Source of the DNA: Streptomyces barkulensis
GTDB taxonomy: Bacteria > Actinomycetota > Actinomycetes > Streptomycetales > Streptomycetaceae
Length of the DNA stretch: 64,000 nucleotides
Reading direction: 5' to 3'
Assembly: GCF_002843305.1 (NCBI RefSeq)
Contig: NZ_PGSG01000105.1
Coordinates: forward strand, 186,001 to 250,000
Shown here piece by piece: positions 1 to 11,399 of the stretch. A program made the translations under genes and the position numbers. Numbering within the stretch: the first letter of the stretch is position 1; each line of letters opens with the position of its first letter. Under the pieces are notes generated by a model. It was not told the DNA's origin. It searched no databases and saw only the letters and a program-made list of their open reading frames with translations.

Positions 1-892
1 CCAGCTCCGGATCCACCTCCATACGGGTGCCGATGCCGCTGCACTCCGGGCAGGCGCCGAAGGGGGAGTTGAAGGAGAACGAGCGCGGCTCCAGCTCCTC
101 GAACGACAGGTCGTCGTAGGGGCAGTACAGGTGCTCGGAGTACATCCGCTCGCGCTGCGGGTCGTCCTCGTCCAGATCGACGAAGTCGAGGATCACCATG
201 CCGCCGGACAGGCTCAGCGCGGTCTCGACGGAGTCGGTCAGCCGCCGCTTGGCGCTCTCCTTGACCGTCAGGCGGTCGACGACCACCTCGATCGTGTGCT
301 TCTCCTGCTTCTTCAGTTTCGGCGGGTCGGAGAGCTGGACCGTGGCGCCGTCCACCCGGGCGCGGCTGTAGCCCTTGGTCTGCAGCTCGGCGAAGAGGTC
401 GGCGAACTCGCCCTTGCGCTGGCGCACCAGCGGGGAGAGGACCTGGAAGCGGCTGCCCTCCGTCAGGGAGAGCACCTTGTCCACGATCGCCTGCGGGGAC
501 TGCCGGGCGATCGGGCGCCCGCACTCGGGGCAGTGCGGCTTGCCGACCCGCGCGAACAGCAGCCGCAGGTAGTCGTAGACCTCCGTGATGGTGCCGACCG
601 TCGAGCGGGGGTTGCGGGAGGTGGACTTCTGGTCGATGGAGACCGCCGGGGACAGTCCCTCGATGAAGTCCACGTCCGGCTTGTCCATCTGCCCCAGGAA
701 CTGCCGGGCGTAGGAGGACAGCGACTCCACGTAGCGACGCTGCCCCTCGGCGAAGATGGTGTCGAAGGCGAGCGAGGACTTGCCCGACCCCGACAGCCCG
801 GTGAAGACGATGAGGGAGTCGCGGGGGAGGTCGAGCGAGACGTTCTTGAGATTGTGCTCGCGAGCCCCACGGACGATGAGACGGTCGGCCAC
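1..892 (-). CDS. uvrA: UvrABC excinuclease subunit A, N-terminal part (3' end outside window)
   Basis: DNA-damage recognition ATPase of nucleotide excision repair. About 297 N-terminal residues are present; the gene runs off the left edge. The start is GTG at 890-892 ([17 protein letters not shown]), preceded by an AAAGGTG ribosome site about 8 nt upstream. Walker [10 protein letters not shown] is at residues 32-40, followed by the UvrA signature ([20 protein letters not shown]). A Cys pair CPECG lies near residue 120. The second zinc module starts CPYDD instead of the CPxC seen in E. coli and ends ACPECSG, a Cys-to-Asp change I recall from other actinobacterial UvrA proteins. It is transcribed away from the next gene. 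I found no LexA-type box in the 190-bp gap. Confidence 0.97.
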   Translation of the reverse strand, partial: MADRLIVRGAREHNLKNVSLDLPRDSLIVFTGLSGSGKSSLAFDTIFAEGQRRYVESLSSYARQFLGQMDKPDVDFIEGLSPAVSIDQKSTSRNPRSTVGTITEVYDYLRLLFARVGKPHCPECGRPIARQSPQAIVDKVLSLTEGSRFQVLSPLVRQRKGEFADLFAELQTKGYSRARVDGATVQLSDPPKLKKQEKHTIEVVVDRLTVKESAKRRLTDSVETALSLSGGMVILDFVDLDEDDPQRERMYSEHLYCPYDDLSFEELEPRSFSFNSPFGACPECSGIGTRMEVDPEL

Positions 893-1069
893 GCCGATTG
901 GCACCTTTCGTGTGGGATGTAGGGGGCCGGACACCTGCCCGGAGCCCCTGCCCAAGGGTATGGGGTAGCGCAGCCCTGGCGTCGTGCCCGGGGCGCATCG
1001 CGAGCCTATAGCACGCGCATTCGATTTACGGGGCTTCCGTCCCTCCTTCACCCGAAGGAGTGGTGGCGA

Positions 1070-1075
1070 TAGCTT
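1070..1075 (+). promoter_or_regulatory. Candidate leaderless -10 box
   Basis: TAGCTT ends 6 nt before the ATG at 1082. No purine-rich ribosome site lies in between, so transcription could start on the initiation codon. The -35 element is not obvious. Confidence 0.4.
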
Positions 1076-1081
1076 TGGATC

Positions 1082-1816
1082 ATGACTGTGCCTGCCGCCG
1101 GCTCCGCCGGTTCCGCCGCCGACCCCGTCGCCGACACCGCCGCGCTGCGGGAGTCCACCGACCGCCTCCTGGCCGCCGTCCGGAAGCTGGACGACGCCGC
1201 CCTGGCCGCCCCCTCGAAACTGCCGGGCTGGACCCGGGGCCATGTCCTCGCCCACCTCGCCCGCAACGCCGACGCCCTGGTCAACGTACTGGCCGGCCGC
1301 CCCATGTACCTCAGCGCCGAGGCCCGCGAGGCCGACATCGAGCGCGACGCCCCCCGCCCCCCGGCGGCCCAGCTGGAGGACCTGAGCGGCAGCGCCGCCC
1401 GCCTGGACGAGGCGATGGCCCGGCTCACCGGCGAGCAGTGGGGCGCCACCGTCGAACTGCGCAACGGCGTCACCGACCTCGCCTCCTCCCTCCCCTTCCG
1501 CCGCCGGATCGAGGTCGAGCTGCACCACGTCGACCTCGGGGTCGGGTACGGGCTGGCGGACATGCCCGCCTCCTTCACCGACCGCGAGCTGGAGAACATG
1601 GCCAGGCGGTTCGCGGGGCACCCCGATGTGGAACCCGTGGAGCTGAGGGTGGAGGACGGCCGGGTCCTGCGCACCGGCCGCGCGGCCGGGCAGGGGGAGC
1701 CGGCGGTGACCGTCGCCGGCTCGCCCACCGCGCTCGTCGGCTGGCTCACGGGACGCACCGACGGTGCCGGACTCACCGCCTCCACGGCGGACCTGCCCGC
1801 GCTGCCGCCCCTCTGA
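1082..1816 (+). CDS. Mycothiol-dependent maleylpyruvate isomerase family protein (DinB-like fold)
   Basis: A 244-residue cytoplasmic protein of the actinobacterial MDMPI/DinB-like family. These are metal-binding four-helix proteins, some of which use mycothiol as thiol cofactor. The family hallmark GW-x2[12 protein letters not shown] lies around residues 49-63, with candidate metal ligands H54 and H58. The second ligand cluster [10 protein letters not shown] is around residues 145-153. The C-terminal part has the extra domain typical of family members ([15 protein letters not shown]). The family is assigned from motifs; the actual substrate is unknown. ATG at 1082 was chosen because an upstream -10-like box fits a leaderless start. 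The gene lies 49 bp before the metallo-beta-lactamase-fold gene and may be co-transcribed with it. Confidence 0.8.
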   Translation: MTVPAAGSAGSAADPVADTAALRESTDRLLAAVRKLDDAALAAPSKLPGWTRGHVLAHLARNADALVNVLAGRPMYLSAEAREADIERDAPRPPAAQLEDLSGSAARLDEAMARLTGEQWGATVELRNGVTDLASSLPFRRRIEVELHHVDLGVGYGLADMPASFTDRELENMARRFAGHPDVEPVELRVEDGRVLRTGRAAGQGEPAVTVAGSPTALVGWLTGRTDGAGLTASTADLPALPPL

Positions 1817-1865
1817 CACACTGATCGCCGACCGCGTCCCCCTTCCGGAAGGAGCCGCACAGCCC

Positions 1866-2522
1866 ATGCCGTACACAGGAAAAGTCGCGGTCGGCGGTCC
1901 GCCGGACGTCCACGAGCTGACCGACCTGGTGATCTCCAAGGTCGCGGTCGGTCCCATGGAGAACAACGCCTACCTGCTGCGCTGCCGCGCCACCGGCGAG
2001 CAGCTCATGATCGACGCGGCCAACGAGCCCGACGCCCTGCTGGGCCTCATCGGCGAGGACGGCATCGGCTCGGTCGTCACCACCCACCGGCACGGCGACC
2101 ACTGGCAGGCGCTCGACACCGTCGTCCGGGCCACCGGCGCGCGCACCTACGCCGGGCGCCACGACGCCGAGGGCATCCCGGTGCCCACCGACGTGCCCCT
2201 GGAGGACGGCGACACCGTGACCGTCGGCCGCGTCACGCTCACCGCCCGCCACCTGCGGGGCCACACCCCCGGCTCCATCGCGCTGGTCTACGACGACCCC
2301 CACGGCCACCCGCACCTGTTCACCGGCGACTGCCTCTTCCCCGGCGGAGTCGGCAACACCCGCGGCGACGCCGAGGCGTTCACCACGCTGCTGAACGACG
2401 TGGAGGCCAAACTCTTCGGCGAGCTCCCCGACGAGACCTGGGTCTACCCCGGCCACGGCGCCGACACCACCCTGGGCGCCGAGCGCCCGCACCTGGCCCA
2501 GTGGCGCGAGCGCGGCTGGTGA
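1866..2522 (+). CDS. MBL-fold metallohydrolase (glyoxalase II-like)
   Basis: A 218-residue metallo-beta-lactamase-fold hydrolase. The zinc-binding motif reads THRHGDHW (about residues 74-81). Further ligands are suggested by [14 protein letters not shown] and the C-terminal PGHGADT, which is the layout of hydroxyacylglutathione-hydrolase-like enzymes. In an organism that uses mycothiol the natural substrate could be a mycothiol thioester, but that is inference. The reading frame stays open further upstream, but ATG 1866 ([11 protein letters not shown]) is preferred because GGAAGGAG lies about 12 nt upstream. It follows the isomerase-family gene, which makes a thiol-dependent detoxification pair plausible. 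Confidence 0.82.
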   Translation: MPYTGKVAVGGPPDVHELTDLVISKVAVGPMENNAYLLRCRATGEQLMIDAANEPDALLGLIGEDGIGSVVTTHRHGDHWQALDTVVRATGARTYAGRHDAEGIPVPTDVPLEDGDTVTVGRVTLTARHLRGHTPGSIALVYDDPHGHPHLFTGDCLFPGGVGNTRGDAEAFTTLLNDVEAKLFGELPDETWVYPGHGADTTLGAERPHLAQWRERGW

Positions 2523-2594
2523 CGGACCCCGCCCGGCGGCGGGGCGTGCCGCCGCCGGCCCTGTGTGTCGCAGGCCGCCAGTAAGGTGGGCGCC

Positions 2595-4679
2595 ATGGCA
2601 GATCCCTCCAGCTACCGCCCCAGGCCTGGAGAGATCCCCGACTCCCCGGGGGTCTACAAGTTCCGCGACGAACACGGCCGGGTGATCTACGTCGGGAAGG
2701 CGAAGAGCCTGCGCCAGCGCCTGGCCAACTACTTCCAGGACCTGGCCGGCCTCCACCCGCGCACCCGCACCATGGTCACCACGGCCGCCTCCGTGGAGTG
2801 GACGGTGGTCTCCACCGAGGTCGAGGCGCTCCAGCTGGAGTACTCCTGGATCAAGGAGTTCGACCCGCGCTTCAACGTCAAGTACCGCGACGACAAGAGC
2901 TACCCGTCCCTCGCGGTGACGATGAACGAGGAGTTCCCGCGCGTGCAGGTGATGCGCGGGCCCAAGAAGAAGGGCGTGCGCTACTTCGGGCCGTACGCGC
3001 ACGCCTGGGCCATCCGCGAGACCGTCGACCTGATGCTGCGCGTCTTCCCGGTGCGCACCTGCTCGGCCGGGGTCTTCAAGCGCTCCGCCCAGATCGGCCG
3101 CCCCTGCCTGCTCGGCTACATCGGCAAGTGCTCGGCGCCCTGCGTCGGCCGGGTCGACGCCGAGGAGCACCGGCGGCTGGCCGAGGAGTTCTGCGACTTC
3201 ATGGCCGGGCGCACGGGCGCCCACCTGCGCCGCCTGGAGCGGGAGATGCAGCGGGCGGCCGAGGAGATGGAGTACGAGAGGGCCGCCCGGCTGCGCGACG
3301 ACATCGAGGCGCTGAAGCGGGCGATGGAGAAGAACGCCGTCGTCCTCACCGACGCCACCGACGCCGACCTGGTCGCGGTCGCCGAGGACGAACTGGAGGC
3401 CGCCGTCCAGATCTTCCACGTCCGCGGCGGACGGGTGCGCGGCCAGCGCGGCTGGGTCACCGACAAGGTGGAGGAGGTCACCACCGCCGGCCTGGTCGAG
3501 CACGCCCTCCAGCAGCTCTACGGCGAGGAGAGCGGCGACGCCGTGCCCCGGGAGGTCCTGGTCCCCGCCCTGCCCGACCCGGTGGAGCCGCTCACGGCAT
3601 GGCTGGCCGGCCGGCGCGGCGCGGCCGTGGATCTGCGCGTGCCGCAGCGCGGCGACAAGCGCGCCCTGATGGAGACGGTGCGGCGCAACGCCCAGCAGGC
3701 CCTGGCCCTGCACAAGACCAGGCGCGCCTCCGACCTGACCACCCGCTCCCGGGCGCTGGAGGAGATCGCCGGGGCACTCGGGCTGGACTCCGCCCCGCTG
3801 CGCATCGAGTGCTTCGACATCTCCCACCTCCAGGGCGAGGACGTGGTGGCCTCGATGGTGGTCTTCGAGGACGGGCTGGCCCGCAAGAGCGAGTACCGCC
3901 GCTTCCAGATCAAGGGCTTCGCCGGCCAGGACGACGTCCGCTCCATGCACGAGGTGGTCTCCCGCCGCTTCCGCCGCTACCTCCAGGAGAGGCAGCGCAC
4001 GGGTGAGTGGGCCACCGGGGAGGACGGGGAGAGCCACGGGAGCGAGGGGCCCGGGACCGCACCGGGCGGTACGGCCGGTGCGGCCGGTGCGGCTGGTACG
4101 AGCGCAGCGGACGGAGCGGACGGAGCGGACGGGCCGGCCCCGGCCGAGGAGGGAGGCCGGAGCAGGGCGCCGAAGTTCGCCTACCCGCCGCAGCTGGTCG
4201 TGGTCGACGGCGGGCAGCCGCAGGTCGCCGCCGCGCGGCGCGCCCTGGACGAGCTGGGGATCGACGACGTGGCCGTGTGCGGGCTGGCCAAGCGCCTGGA
4301 GGAGGTGTGGCTGCCCGGCGAGGACGACCCGGTGGTCCTGCCCCGGAGCAGCGAAGGCCTGTACATGCTCCAGCGGGTCCGCGACGAGGCGCACCGCTTC
4401 GCCATCCGCTACCAGCGCGGCAGGCGTTCGCGGTCGCTGAAGGCGAGCCCGCTGGACGCCGTCCACGGCCTCGGGGAGTCCCGCAAGCAGGCCCTGGTCA
4501 AGCACTTCGGCTCGGTCAGGCGGCTGCGTGCCGCCACCGTCGAGCAGATCTGCGAGGTTCCGGGCGTCGGGCGCAAGACCGCCGAGGCCGTCGCCGCGGC
4601 CCTGGCGCAGGCGGCTCCGGCCGCTCCGGCGGTGAACACCGCCACAGGTGAGATCCTGGAAGACCGGGAAGACCAGTAG
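2595..4679 (+). CDS. uvrC: UvrABC excinuclease subunit C
   Basis: The dual-incision nuclease of nucleotide excision repair, 694 residues. The N-terminal GIY-YIG domain is clear ([27 protein letters not shown], given here only as positions about 17-42). A UVR interaction motif lies at about 215-250. The central RNase H-like endonuclease domain carries ECFDISH and [11 protein letters not shown]-terminal helix-hairpin-helix pair ([26 protein letters not shown]) ends the protein. Unusually, a low-complexity stretch of about 55 residues rich in Gly, Ala, Thr and Asp (about 470-525) interrupts the nuclease domain. Start ATG 2595 is preceded by TAAGGTGGG, which could act either as a ribosome site or, as TAAGGT, as a leaderless -10 box. 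Confidence 0.97.
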   Translation: MADPSSYRPRPGEIPDSPGVYKFRDEHGRVIYVGKAKSLRQRLANYFQDLAGLHPRTRTMVTTAASVEWTVVSTEVEALQLEYSWIKEFDPRFNVKYRDDKSYPSLAVTMNEEFPRVQVMRGPKKKGVRYFGPYAHAWAIRETVDLMLRVFPVRTCSAGVFKRSAQIGRPCLLGYIGKCSAPCVGRVDAEEHRRLAEEFCDFMAGRTGAHLRRLEREMQRAAEEMEYERAARLRDDIEALKRAMEKNAVVLTDATDADLVAVAEDELEAAVQIFHVRGGRVRGQRGWVTDKVEEVTTAGLVEHALQQLYGEESGDAVPREVLVPALPDPVEPLTAWLAGRRGAAVDLRVPQRGDKRALMETVRRNAQQALALHKTRRASDLTTRSRALEEIAGALGLDSAPLRIECFDISHLQGEDVVASMVVFEDGLARKSEYRRFQIKGFAGQDDVRSMHEVVSRRFRRYLQERQRTGEWATGEDGESHGSEGPGTAPGGTAGAAGAAGTSAADGADGADGPAPAEEGGRSRAPKFAYPPQLVVVDGGQPQVAAARRALDELGIDDVAVCGLAKRLEEVWLPGEDDPVVLPRSSEGLYMLQRVRDEAHRFAIRYQRGRRSRSLKASPLDAVHGLGESRKQALVKHFGSVRRLRAATVEQICEVPGVGRKTAEAVAAALAQAAPAAPAVNTATGEILEDREDQ

Positions 4680-4730
4680 GACACCGGCGATCGACAAGCG
4701 GAACGGCACAGGCGGGCGGGGGAGAGCGCG

Positions 4731-5687
4731 ATGAACGAGCACATGGGAGACGGAGCGCAGGTGGCCACGGGTACGAGTACGGGAGCGGTCGCGGAGACCG
4801 CGGGAAACGGAGGCGACGGCGCCGCCGCCATCCCCGAGCTGGTGATCATCTCCGGCATGTCCGGCGCCGGCCGCAGCACCGCCGCCAAGTGCCTGGAGGA
4901 CCTCGGCTGGTTCGTGGTGGACAACCTGCCGCCCGCCCTGATCCCGACCATGGTCGACCTCGGCGCCCGCTCGCAGGGCAACGTGGCCAAGATCGCCGTC
5001 GTCGTCGACGTCCGCGGCCGCCGCTTCTTCGACAACCTGCGCGAGTCCCTCGCCGACCTCGACGCCAAGAACGTCACCCGCCGGATCGTCTTCCTGGAGG
5101 CGTCCGACGACGCCCTGGTGCGCCGCTTCGAGTCGGTGCGCCGCCCCCACCCGCTCCAGGGCGACGGGCGCATCGTGGACGGCATCGCCGCCGAGCGCGA
5201 CCTGCTGCGCGAGCTGCGGGGCGACGCCGACCTGGTCATCGACACCTCCGCCCTCAACGTCCACGAACTGCGGGCCAAGCTCGACGCCCAGTTCGCCGGC
5301 GAGGAGGAGCCCGAGCTGCGGGCGACGGTGATGTCCTTCGGCTACAAGTACGGCCTCCCCGTCGACGCCGACCTCGTGGTCGACTGCCGCTTCCTGCCCA
5401 ACCCGCACTGGGTGCCGGGACTGCGGCCGTACACCGGCCTCAACGAGGAGGTCGCCCAGTACGTCTTCAACCAGCCCGGCGCCAAGGAGTTCCTGGACCG
5501 CTACGCCGAACTGCTCCAGCTCATCGCCGCCGGCTACCGCCGCGAGGGCAAGCGCTACGTGACCGTCGCGGTCGGCTGCACCGGCGGCAAGCACCGCAGT
5601 GTGGCGATGTCCGAGAAGCTGGCCGCCCGGCTGGCCGCCGAGGGCGTCGAGACGGTCGTCGTACACCGGGACATGGGACGCGAGTGA
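4731..5687 (+). CDS. rapZ: RapZ family nucleotide-binding protein (YvcJ/RNase adapter)
   Basis: A 318-residue P-loop protein of the RapZ/YvcJ family. In E. coli RapZ adapts RNase E to a small RNA that controls GlmS; in Gram-positives the partner gene is yvcK and the RNA role is not established. Walker A GMSGAGRST is at residues 42-50 and is followed by VVDNLPPALIPTM. The conserved C-terminal GCTGGKHRSV motif, with paired aromatic and basic residues around it, is intact. About 33 N-terminal residues before the core are low-complexity and probably disordered. Start ATG 4731 has GGGGGAGAG upstream; ATG 4743 is an alternative. The stop overlaps the next start (GTGA), so translation is coupled to yvcK. 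Confidence 0.93.
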   Translation: MNEHMGDGAQVATGTSTGAVAETAGNGGDGAAAIPELVIISGMSGAGRSTAAKCLEDLGWFVVDNLPPALIPTMVDLGARSQGNVAKIAVVVDVRGRRFFDNLRESLADLDAKNVTRRIVFLEASDDALVRRFESVRRPHPLQGDGRIVDGIAAERDLLRELRGDADLVIDTSALNVHELRAKLDAQFAGEEEPELRATVMSFGYKYGLPVDADLVVDCRFLPNPHWVPGLRPYTGLNEEVAQYVFNQPGAKEFLDRYAELLQLIAAGYRREGKRYVTVAVGCTGGKHRSVAMSEKLAARLAAEGVETVVVHRDMGRE

Positions 5688-6703
5688 CCGTCCGCACCCG
5701 CAGACTGCGGCGCCTGGTCACCACCCGCAGGGCCCGTGGCGGGACCCCGAAGGTGGTGGCGCTCGGCGGCGGCATGGGCCTGTCCGCCTCGCTGGCCGCG
5801 CTGCGCCGGATCACCCGCGACCTGACCGCGGTGGTCACCGTCGCCGACGACGGCGGCTCCAGCGGGCGGCTCCGCGACGAACTGGGCGTCCTGCCCCCCG
5901 GTGATCTGCGCAAGGCCCTCGCCGCGCTGTGCGGCGACGACGAGTGGGGCCAGACCTGGGCCCGGGTCATCCAGCACCGCTTCGTCAGCAGGGGCGACCT
6001 GCACGAGCACGCGGTGGGCAACCTGCTGATCGTCGCCCTGTGGGAACAGCTCGGCGACCACGTCCAGGCCCTGGACCTGGTGGGCAAGCTGCTGGGCGCG
6101 CACGGCCGGGTGCTGCCGATGTCCGCCGTCCCGCTGGAGCTGCGGGCCCTGGTGCGCGGCCACGACCCGGCGCGCCCGCGGGAGGTCACCACCGTCCGGG
6201 GCCAGGCCACCGTCGCCCTCACCCCCGGCGAGGTGCAGCAGGTGCACCTCGTCCCGCACGATCCGCCCGCCGTCCCCGAGGCCGTCGAGGCGGTCCTCGA
6301 CGCGGACTGGGTGGTGCTCGGTCCCGGCTCGTGGTTCTCCTCGGTCATCCCCCACCTGCTGGTCCCCGAACTCCTCCAGGCGCTCACCGAGACCAGGGCG
6401 CGCCGGGTGCTCTCGCTCAACCTCGCGCCGCAGCCGGGAGAGACCGACGGCTTCTCCCCGCAGCGTCATTTGGAGGTTTTGGCCCGACACGCCCCTAAAC
6501 TCGCCTTCGACGTGGTGCTGGCCGACCGGGCCGCCGTGCCCGACGAGGAGGGCCTCCGCGACGCCGCCCGGCGTCTGGGCGGCACGGTCGAGCTGGCACC
6601 GGTGGCCGCCCCGGGCGGAGCCCCCCGGCACGACCCGGAGCTGCTGGCCGCCGCGTACGACCGGATTTTTCGAATGCATGGAAGGATCGGCCCATGGCGA
6701 TGA
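5684..6703 (+). CDS. yvcK: YvcK/CofD-like gluconeogenesis factor
   Basis: A 339-residue protein of the CofD-like YvcK family, needed in Bacillus for growth on gluconeogenic substrates and for cell-shape control; it binds UDP-sugars there. The nucleotide-binding loop [12 protein letters not shown] is near residue 30 and is followed by [24 protein letters not shown] and [10 protein letters not shown] mark the later parts of the fold. The start is GTG at 5684, overlapping the rapZ stop by 4 nt, and the 3' end overlaps whiA by 10 nt. The rapZ-yvcK-whiA order is the standard Gram-positive cluster. The N-terminus is basic ([13 protein letters not shown]). Confidence 0.93.
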   Translation: MTVRTRRLRRLVTTRRARGGTPKVVALGGGMGLSASLAALRRITRDLTAVVTVADDGGSSGRLRDELGVLPPGDLRKALAALCGDDEWGQTWARVIQHRFVSRGDLHEHAVGNLLIVALWEQLGDHVQALDLVGKLLGAHGRVLPMSAVPLELRALVRGHDPARPREVTTVRGQATVALTPGEVQQVHLVPHDPPAVPEAVEAVLDADWVVLGPGSWFSSVIPHLLVPELLQALTETRARRVLSLNLAPQPGETDGFSPQRHLEVLARHAPKLAFDVVLADRAAVPDEEGLRDAARRLGGTVELAPVAAPGGAPRHDPELLAAAYDRIFRMHGRIGPWR

Positions 6704-7671
6704 CGGCAGCGGTGAAGGACGAGATCTCCCGGCTACCCGTCACCCGGACCTGCTGCCGGAAGTCGGAGGTCTCCTCCATCCTGCGGTTCGCCGGCGGACT
6801 GCACCTGGTGAGCGGCCGCATCGTGATCGAGGCCGAGCTGGACACCGGTATCGCCGCACGCAGACTCCGCAAGGACGTCCTGGAGATCTTCGGCCACGCC
6901 TCCGACCTGGTGGTCATGGCCCCCGGCGGGCTGCGCCGCGGCAGCCGCTACGTCGTACGGGTGGTGGCGGGCGGTGATCAGCTCGCCCGGCAGACGGGGC
7001 TGGTCGACGGCCGCGGCCGCCCGGTGCGCGGTCTGCCGCCGCAGGTGGTCTCCGGGGCCACCTGCGACGCCGAGGCCGCCTGGCGCGGCGCCTTCCTGGC
7101 GCACGGCTCGCTCACCGAGCCCGGACGCTCCTCCTCCCTGGAGGTCACCTGTCCCGGTCCCGAGGCCGCACTCGCCCTCGTCGGCGCCGCCCGCCGCCTG
7201 CAGATCGCGGCCAAGGCGCGCGAGGTGCGCGGCGTGGACCGGGTCGTCGTCCGGGACGGCGACGCCATCGGCGCGCTGCTGACCCGGCTGGGCGCCCACG
7301 AGTCGGTGCTGGCGTGGGAGGAGCGGCGGATGCGCCGCGAGGTGCGGGCCACCGCCAACCGCCTGGCCAACTTCGACGACGCCAACCTGCGCCGCTCGGC
7401 GCGCGCCGCCGTCGCGGCCGGGGCCCGGGTGCAGCGCGCGCTGGAGATCCTGGGCGACGAGGTGCCCGAGCACCTGGCCGCGGCCGGCCGGCTGCGCATG
7501 GAGCACAAGCAGGCGTCCCTGGAGGAGCTGGGCGCGCTGGCCGATCCGCCGCTGACCAAGGACGCCGTCGCCGGGCGTATCCGGCGGCTGCTGGCCATGG
7601 CCGACAAGCGCGCCGCCGACCTGGGGGTCCCGGGCACCGAGTCGAACCTGACGGAGGAGATGGTCGGCTGA
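6694..7671 (+). CDS. whiA: WhiA sporulation transcription factor
   Basis: A DNA-binding regulator that acts with WhiB to start sporulation septation in Streptomyces aerial hyphae. The protein has 325 residues. The N-terminal half is a degenerate LAGLIDADG homing-endonuclease-like domain ([18 protein letters not shown] at the start; [12 protein letters not shown]). The C-terminal helix-turn-helix is around 230-310 ([40 protein letters not shown] region). Its ribosome site GGAAGGA lies inside the yvcK coding end, so expression is tied to that operon. The start ATG 6694 gives the N-terminus I recall for Streptomyces WhiA; an in-frame ATG 6 nt later is possible. Confidence 0.95.
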   Translation: MAMTAAVKDEISRLPVTRTCCRKSEVSSILRFAGGLHLVSGRIVIEAELDTGIAARRLRKDVLEIFGHASDLVVMAPGGLRRGSRYVVRVVAGGDQLARQTGLVDGRGRPVRGLPPQVVSGATCDAEAAWRGAFLAHGSLTEPGRSSSLEVTCPGPEAALALVGAARRLQIAAKAREVRGVDRVVVRDGDAIGALLTRLGAHESVLAWEERRMRREVRATANRLANFDDANLRRSARAAVAAGARVQRALEILGDEVPEHLAAAGRLRMEHKQASLEELGALADPPLTKDAVAGRIRRLLAMADKRAADLGVPGTESNLTEEMVG

Positions 7672-7747
7672 GCGGGCCCCGGGAACCCCGGCCGCCCGTC
7701 CGCCACCTCTGCGCGCCGCTCCCGCGCGCGCCGCGCCTTTCGCGGCC

Positions 7748-7774
7748 CGCGGGCCGGGCGTTTCGCGGCCCGCG
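7748..7774. terminator. Hairpin after whiA, built from a direct repeat
   Basis: Arms CGCGGGCCG (7748-7756) and CGGCCCGCG (7766-7774) enclose a 9-nt loop. The 15-mer TTTCGCGGCCCGCGG occurs twice (7738-7752 and 7761-7775). No U-tract follows, as is usual in Streptomyces. Confidence 0.5.
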
Positions 7775-7891
7775 GCCGTGGATCCGGGCGCCGGGGATGT
7801 CTGCCGGGCACCCTCGCGGGTACGTCCTGCCACCGGTGCGCCACACCGCACACGGCGGGTGGCCGATGTCACTCGCGAGCATCCGGCGCGG

Positions 7892-7897
7892 TAGGGT
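7892..7897 (+). promoter_or_regulatory. Candidate -10 box of the gap promoter
   Basis: TAGGGT lies 73 nt upstream of the gap start in a 299-bp gap. A weak TGTCAC (7867-7872) is 19 bp upstream. This is a plausible housekeeping promoter but the -35 is poor. Confidence 0.3.
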
Positions 7898-7955
7898 CGG
7901 AGATGGTCGGGGACATCCCAAACAGCTTCGCCGGTGTCCGCACCGGCGTACCTAG

Positions 7956-8975
<1,020 letters not shown>

Positions 8976-9020
8976 CCACGCTGCCGGACAGCAGCGCCGA
9001 GACGTGACGCGGCGGGGTTC

Positions 9021-9044
9021 GCGGGGCGCGATGACGCGCCCCGC
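9021..9044. terminator. Hairpin between gap and pgk
   Basis: A perfect 10-bp stem GCGGGGCGCG / CGCGCCCCGC with a 4-nt loop (ATGA), flanked by outer arms GGCGGGG (9011-9017) and CCCCGCC (9048-9054). It may attenuate or stabilise the gap transcript. Confidence 0.55.
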
Positions 9045-9121
9045 GGGCCCCGCCTCGCGATGACCGGCCGCAGGGCCGGCGACCGTGCAAACCACCGAGC
9101 AGACCACCACGGAGCCACACC

Positions 9122-10324
9122 ATGAAGACGATCGACGACCTCGGTGTCGCGGGCAGGCGGGTCTTCGTCCGCGCCGATCTGAACGTGCCGCTCGAGGGAG
9201 GGGCCATCACCGACGACGGCCGCATCCGCGCCGCCGTCCCGACGATCGGGAAGCTGGCCGAGGCCGGCGCCAGGGTGATCGTCGCCTCCCACCTGGGCCG
9301 CCCCAAGGGCGCCCCCGACCCGCGGTTCTCCCTCGCCCCCGTGGCCGGGCGACTGGGTGAACTGCTGGGCAGGGACGTCGCGTTCGCCACCGACACCGTC
9401 GGTGAGTCCGCGCAGTCCACCGTCGGCGCCCTCGCCGACGGACAGGTCGCGGTACTGGAGAACCTGCGCTTCAACGCCGGCGAGACCAGCAAGGACGACG
9501 CCGAGCGCGGCGCCTTCGCCGACAGCCTGGCGGCCCTCGCCGACGTCTACGTCGGCGACGGCTTCGGCGCGGTGCACCGCCGCCACGCCTCCGTCTACGA
9601 CCTCCCGGCACGGCTGCCGCACGCCGCCGGCGGCCTCATCGCCACTGAGGTCGGCGTCCTGCGCAAGCTCACCGACGACGTCGAGCGCCCCTACGCCGTG
9701 GTCCTGGGCGGCGCGAAGGTCTCCGACAAACTCGGCGTCATCGACCATCTGCTGGAGCGCGCCGACCGCATCCTCGTCGGCGGCGGCATGGCCTACACCT
9801 TCCTGAAGGCCCAGGGGCACGAGATCGGCGCCTCGCTGCTCCAGGAGGACCAGATCCCGGCCGTCCAGGGCTACCTCAAGCGTGCCGAGGAGCGCGGCGT
9901 GGAGTTCGTCCTCCCCGTCGACGTGGTGGCCGCCGCCGGATTCCCGGACCTGAGCACCAAGGCGCCCTCCGAGCCCGTCACCGTGGCCGCGGACGCCATC
10001 CCGTCCGACCTGATGGGGCTGGACATCGGCCCCCGCAGCCAGGAGCTGTACGCCGCCAAGCTCGCCGACGCGGCCACCGTCTTCTGGAACGGCCCGATGG
10101 GCGTCTTCGAGCACCCGGACTACGCCGAGGGCACCCGGGCCGTGGCCCAGGCGCTGATCGACAGCCCGGCCTTCACCGTCGTCGGGGGCGGGGACTCCGC
10201 GGCGGCCGTCCGCATCCTGGGCTTCGACGAGGAGGCCTTCGGCCACATCTCCACCGGGGGCGGCGCCAGCCTCGAGTACCTCGAGGGCAAGACGCTCCCC
10301 GGCCTCGCCGCGCTGGAGGACTGA
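9122..10324 (+). CDS. pgk: Phosphoglycerate kinase
   Basis: Glycolytic kinase forming ATP and 3-phosphoglycerate, 400 residues, the usual monomeric two-domain length. The N-terminal substrate signature [14 protein letters not shown] is present. Other landmarks are [17 protein letters not shown], the hinge [15 protein letters not shown], and the nucleotide-binding ends [10 protein letters not shown] and GGGDSAAAV. Start ATG 9122 follows an ACCACGGAGCCACACC leader with GGAG at about -11. The gene sits between gap and tpiA on the same strand; a second hairpin follows it. Confidence 0.98.
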   Translation: MKTIDDLGVAGRRVFVRADLNVPLEGGAITDDGRIRAAVPTIGKLAEAGARVIVASHLGRPKGAPDPRFSLAPVAGRLGELLGRDVAFATDTVGESAQSTVGALADGQVAVLENLRFNAGETSKDDAERGAFADSLAALADVYVGDGFGAVHRRHASVYDLPARLPHAAGGLIATEVGVLRKLTDDVERPYAVVLGGAKVSDKLGVIDHLLERADRILVGGGMAYTFLKAQGHEIGASLLQEDQIPAVQGYLKRAEERGVEFVLPVDVVAAAGFPDLSTKAPSEPVTVAADAIPSDLMGLDIGPRSQELYAAKLADAATVFWNGPMGVFEHPDYAEGTRAVAQALIDSPAFTVVGGGDSAAAVRILGFDEEAFGHISTGGGASLEYLEGKTLPGLAALED

Positions 10325-10327
10325 CCC

Positions 10328-10352
10328 GGTGCGCCGGGTCTCCCGGCGCACC
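10328..10352. terminator. Hairpin between pgk and tpiA
   Basis: An 11-bp perfect stem GGTGCGCCGGG / CCCGGCGCACC with a 3-nt loop starts 3 nt after the pgk stop codon. It is either a partial terminator or a processing and stability element within the glycolytic cluster. Confidence 0.5.
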
Positions 10353-10472
10353 CGGGAAGCACCCGCGGCCGCCGGGCCGCGAACGACCACGACGCCCGCG
10401 CCCCCGCGCCGCGCGGGCGACAGCGACACGAGCCGCTGCCGCGGCGGAGTGAACTGAAAGGCACCTCCACCC

Positions 10473-11249
10473 ATGGCAAACCGCATCCCGCTGATGGCGG
10501 GCAACTGGAAGATGAACCTCAACCACCTGGAGGCCATCGCCCACCTCCAGAAGCTCGCCTTCGCCCTGAACGACAAGGACCACGAGGCCGTCGAGGTCGC
10601 CGTCCTGCCGCCCTTCACCGACCTGCGCTCGGTGCAGACCCTGGTCGACGGCGACAAGCTGAAGATCCGCTACGGCGCCCAGGACATCTCGGCGCACGTC
10701 TCCGGCGCCTACACCGGCGAGGTCTCCGGGGCGATGCTGGCGAAGCTCAACTGCACCTACGTGGCCATCGGCCACTCCGAGCGGCGCCAGTACCACGGCG
10801 AGACCGACGAACTGTGCAACGCCAAGGTCAAGGCGGCCTACCTGAACGACCTGACCCCGATCCTGTGCGTGGGCGAGGGCCTGGAGGTCCGCAAGGCCGG
10901 TGACCAGGTCGCCCACACCCTCGCCCAGGTCGACGGCGCACTGGCGGACATCCCCGCCGACCAGGCCGCCCGTATCGTGATCGCCTACGAGCCGGTGTGG
11001 GCGATCGGCACCGGCGAGGTCGCCACCCCCGAGGACGCCCAGGAGGTGTGCGGCGCGATCCGCGGCCGCCTGGCCGAGCTGTACGACCGCGAGCTGGCCG
11101 ACGGGGTCCGCATCCAGTACGGCGGCTCGGTGAAGTCCGGGAACGTCGCCGCGATCATGGCGCAGCCGGACGTGGACGGCGCCCTGGTCGGCGGGGCCGC
11201 GCTGGACGTGGACGAGTTCGTGAAGATCGTCCGCTTCCGCGACCAGTAG
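10473..11249 (+). CDS. tpiA: Triosephosphate isomerase
   Basis: Interconverts dihydroxyacetone phosphate and glyceraldehyde 3-phosphate, 258 residues, TIM barrel. The substrate lysine is in AGNWKMN (Lys13). The electrophilic histidine is in AIGHSERR and the catalytic base glutamate is in [11 protein letters not shown]. The phosphate-binding YGGSVKSGN motif and the C-terminal GGAALD are intact. ATG 10473 has GAAAGGCACC upstream. It is the last gene of the gap-pgk-tpiA series and is followed by a hairpin and secG. Confidence 0.98.
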   Translation: MANRIPLMAGNWKMNLNHLEAIAHLQKLAFALNDKDHEAVEVAVLPPFTDLRSVQTLVDGDKLKIRYGAQDISAHVSGAYTGEVSGAMLAKLNCTYVAIGHSERRQYHGETDELCNAKVKAAYLNDLTPILCVGEGLEVRKAGDQVAHTLAQVDGALADIPADQAARIVIAYEPVWAIGTGEVATPEDAQEVCGAIRGRLAELYDRELADGVRIQYGGSVKSGNVAAIMAQPDVDGALVGGAALDVDEFVKIVRFRDQ

Positions 11250-11306
11250 GGTCGTCGGCGACCGCCGCCGGCGAGTGACGGCGGGCCGTCCACGTCGTAC
11301 CCTGTC

Positions 11307-11344
11307 GGGGCCGGGAGCGAGCACGCACAACGCCTCCCGGCCCC
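11307..11344. terminator. Hairpin between tpiA and secG
   Basis: Arms GGGGCCGGGAG (11307-11317) and CTCCCGGCCCC (11334-11344) form an 11-bp stem with a 16-nt loop. The sequence GTACCCTG flanks the hairpin on both sides; the downstream copy (11345-11352) contains TACCCT, a possible -10 for secG. Confidence 0.45.
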
Positions 11345-11399
11345 GTACCCTGCAAGTCCCGACAGTTCCCGTCATCCGTCCGAGAGAGTTGGTCCAGCC

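Noticed and set aside
1773-5666. 1297-codon open frame on the minus strand opposite uvrC and rapZ
   Set aside because: It lies fully antisense to well-recognised genes and its translation is low-complexity Leu/Gly/Asp/Val, the usual shadow in very GC-rich DNA.
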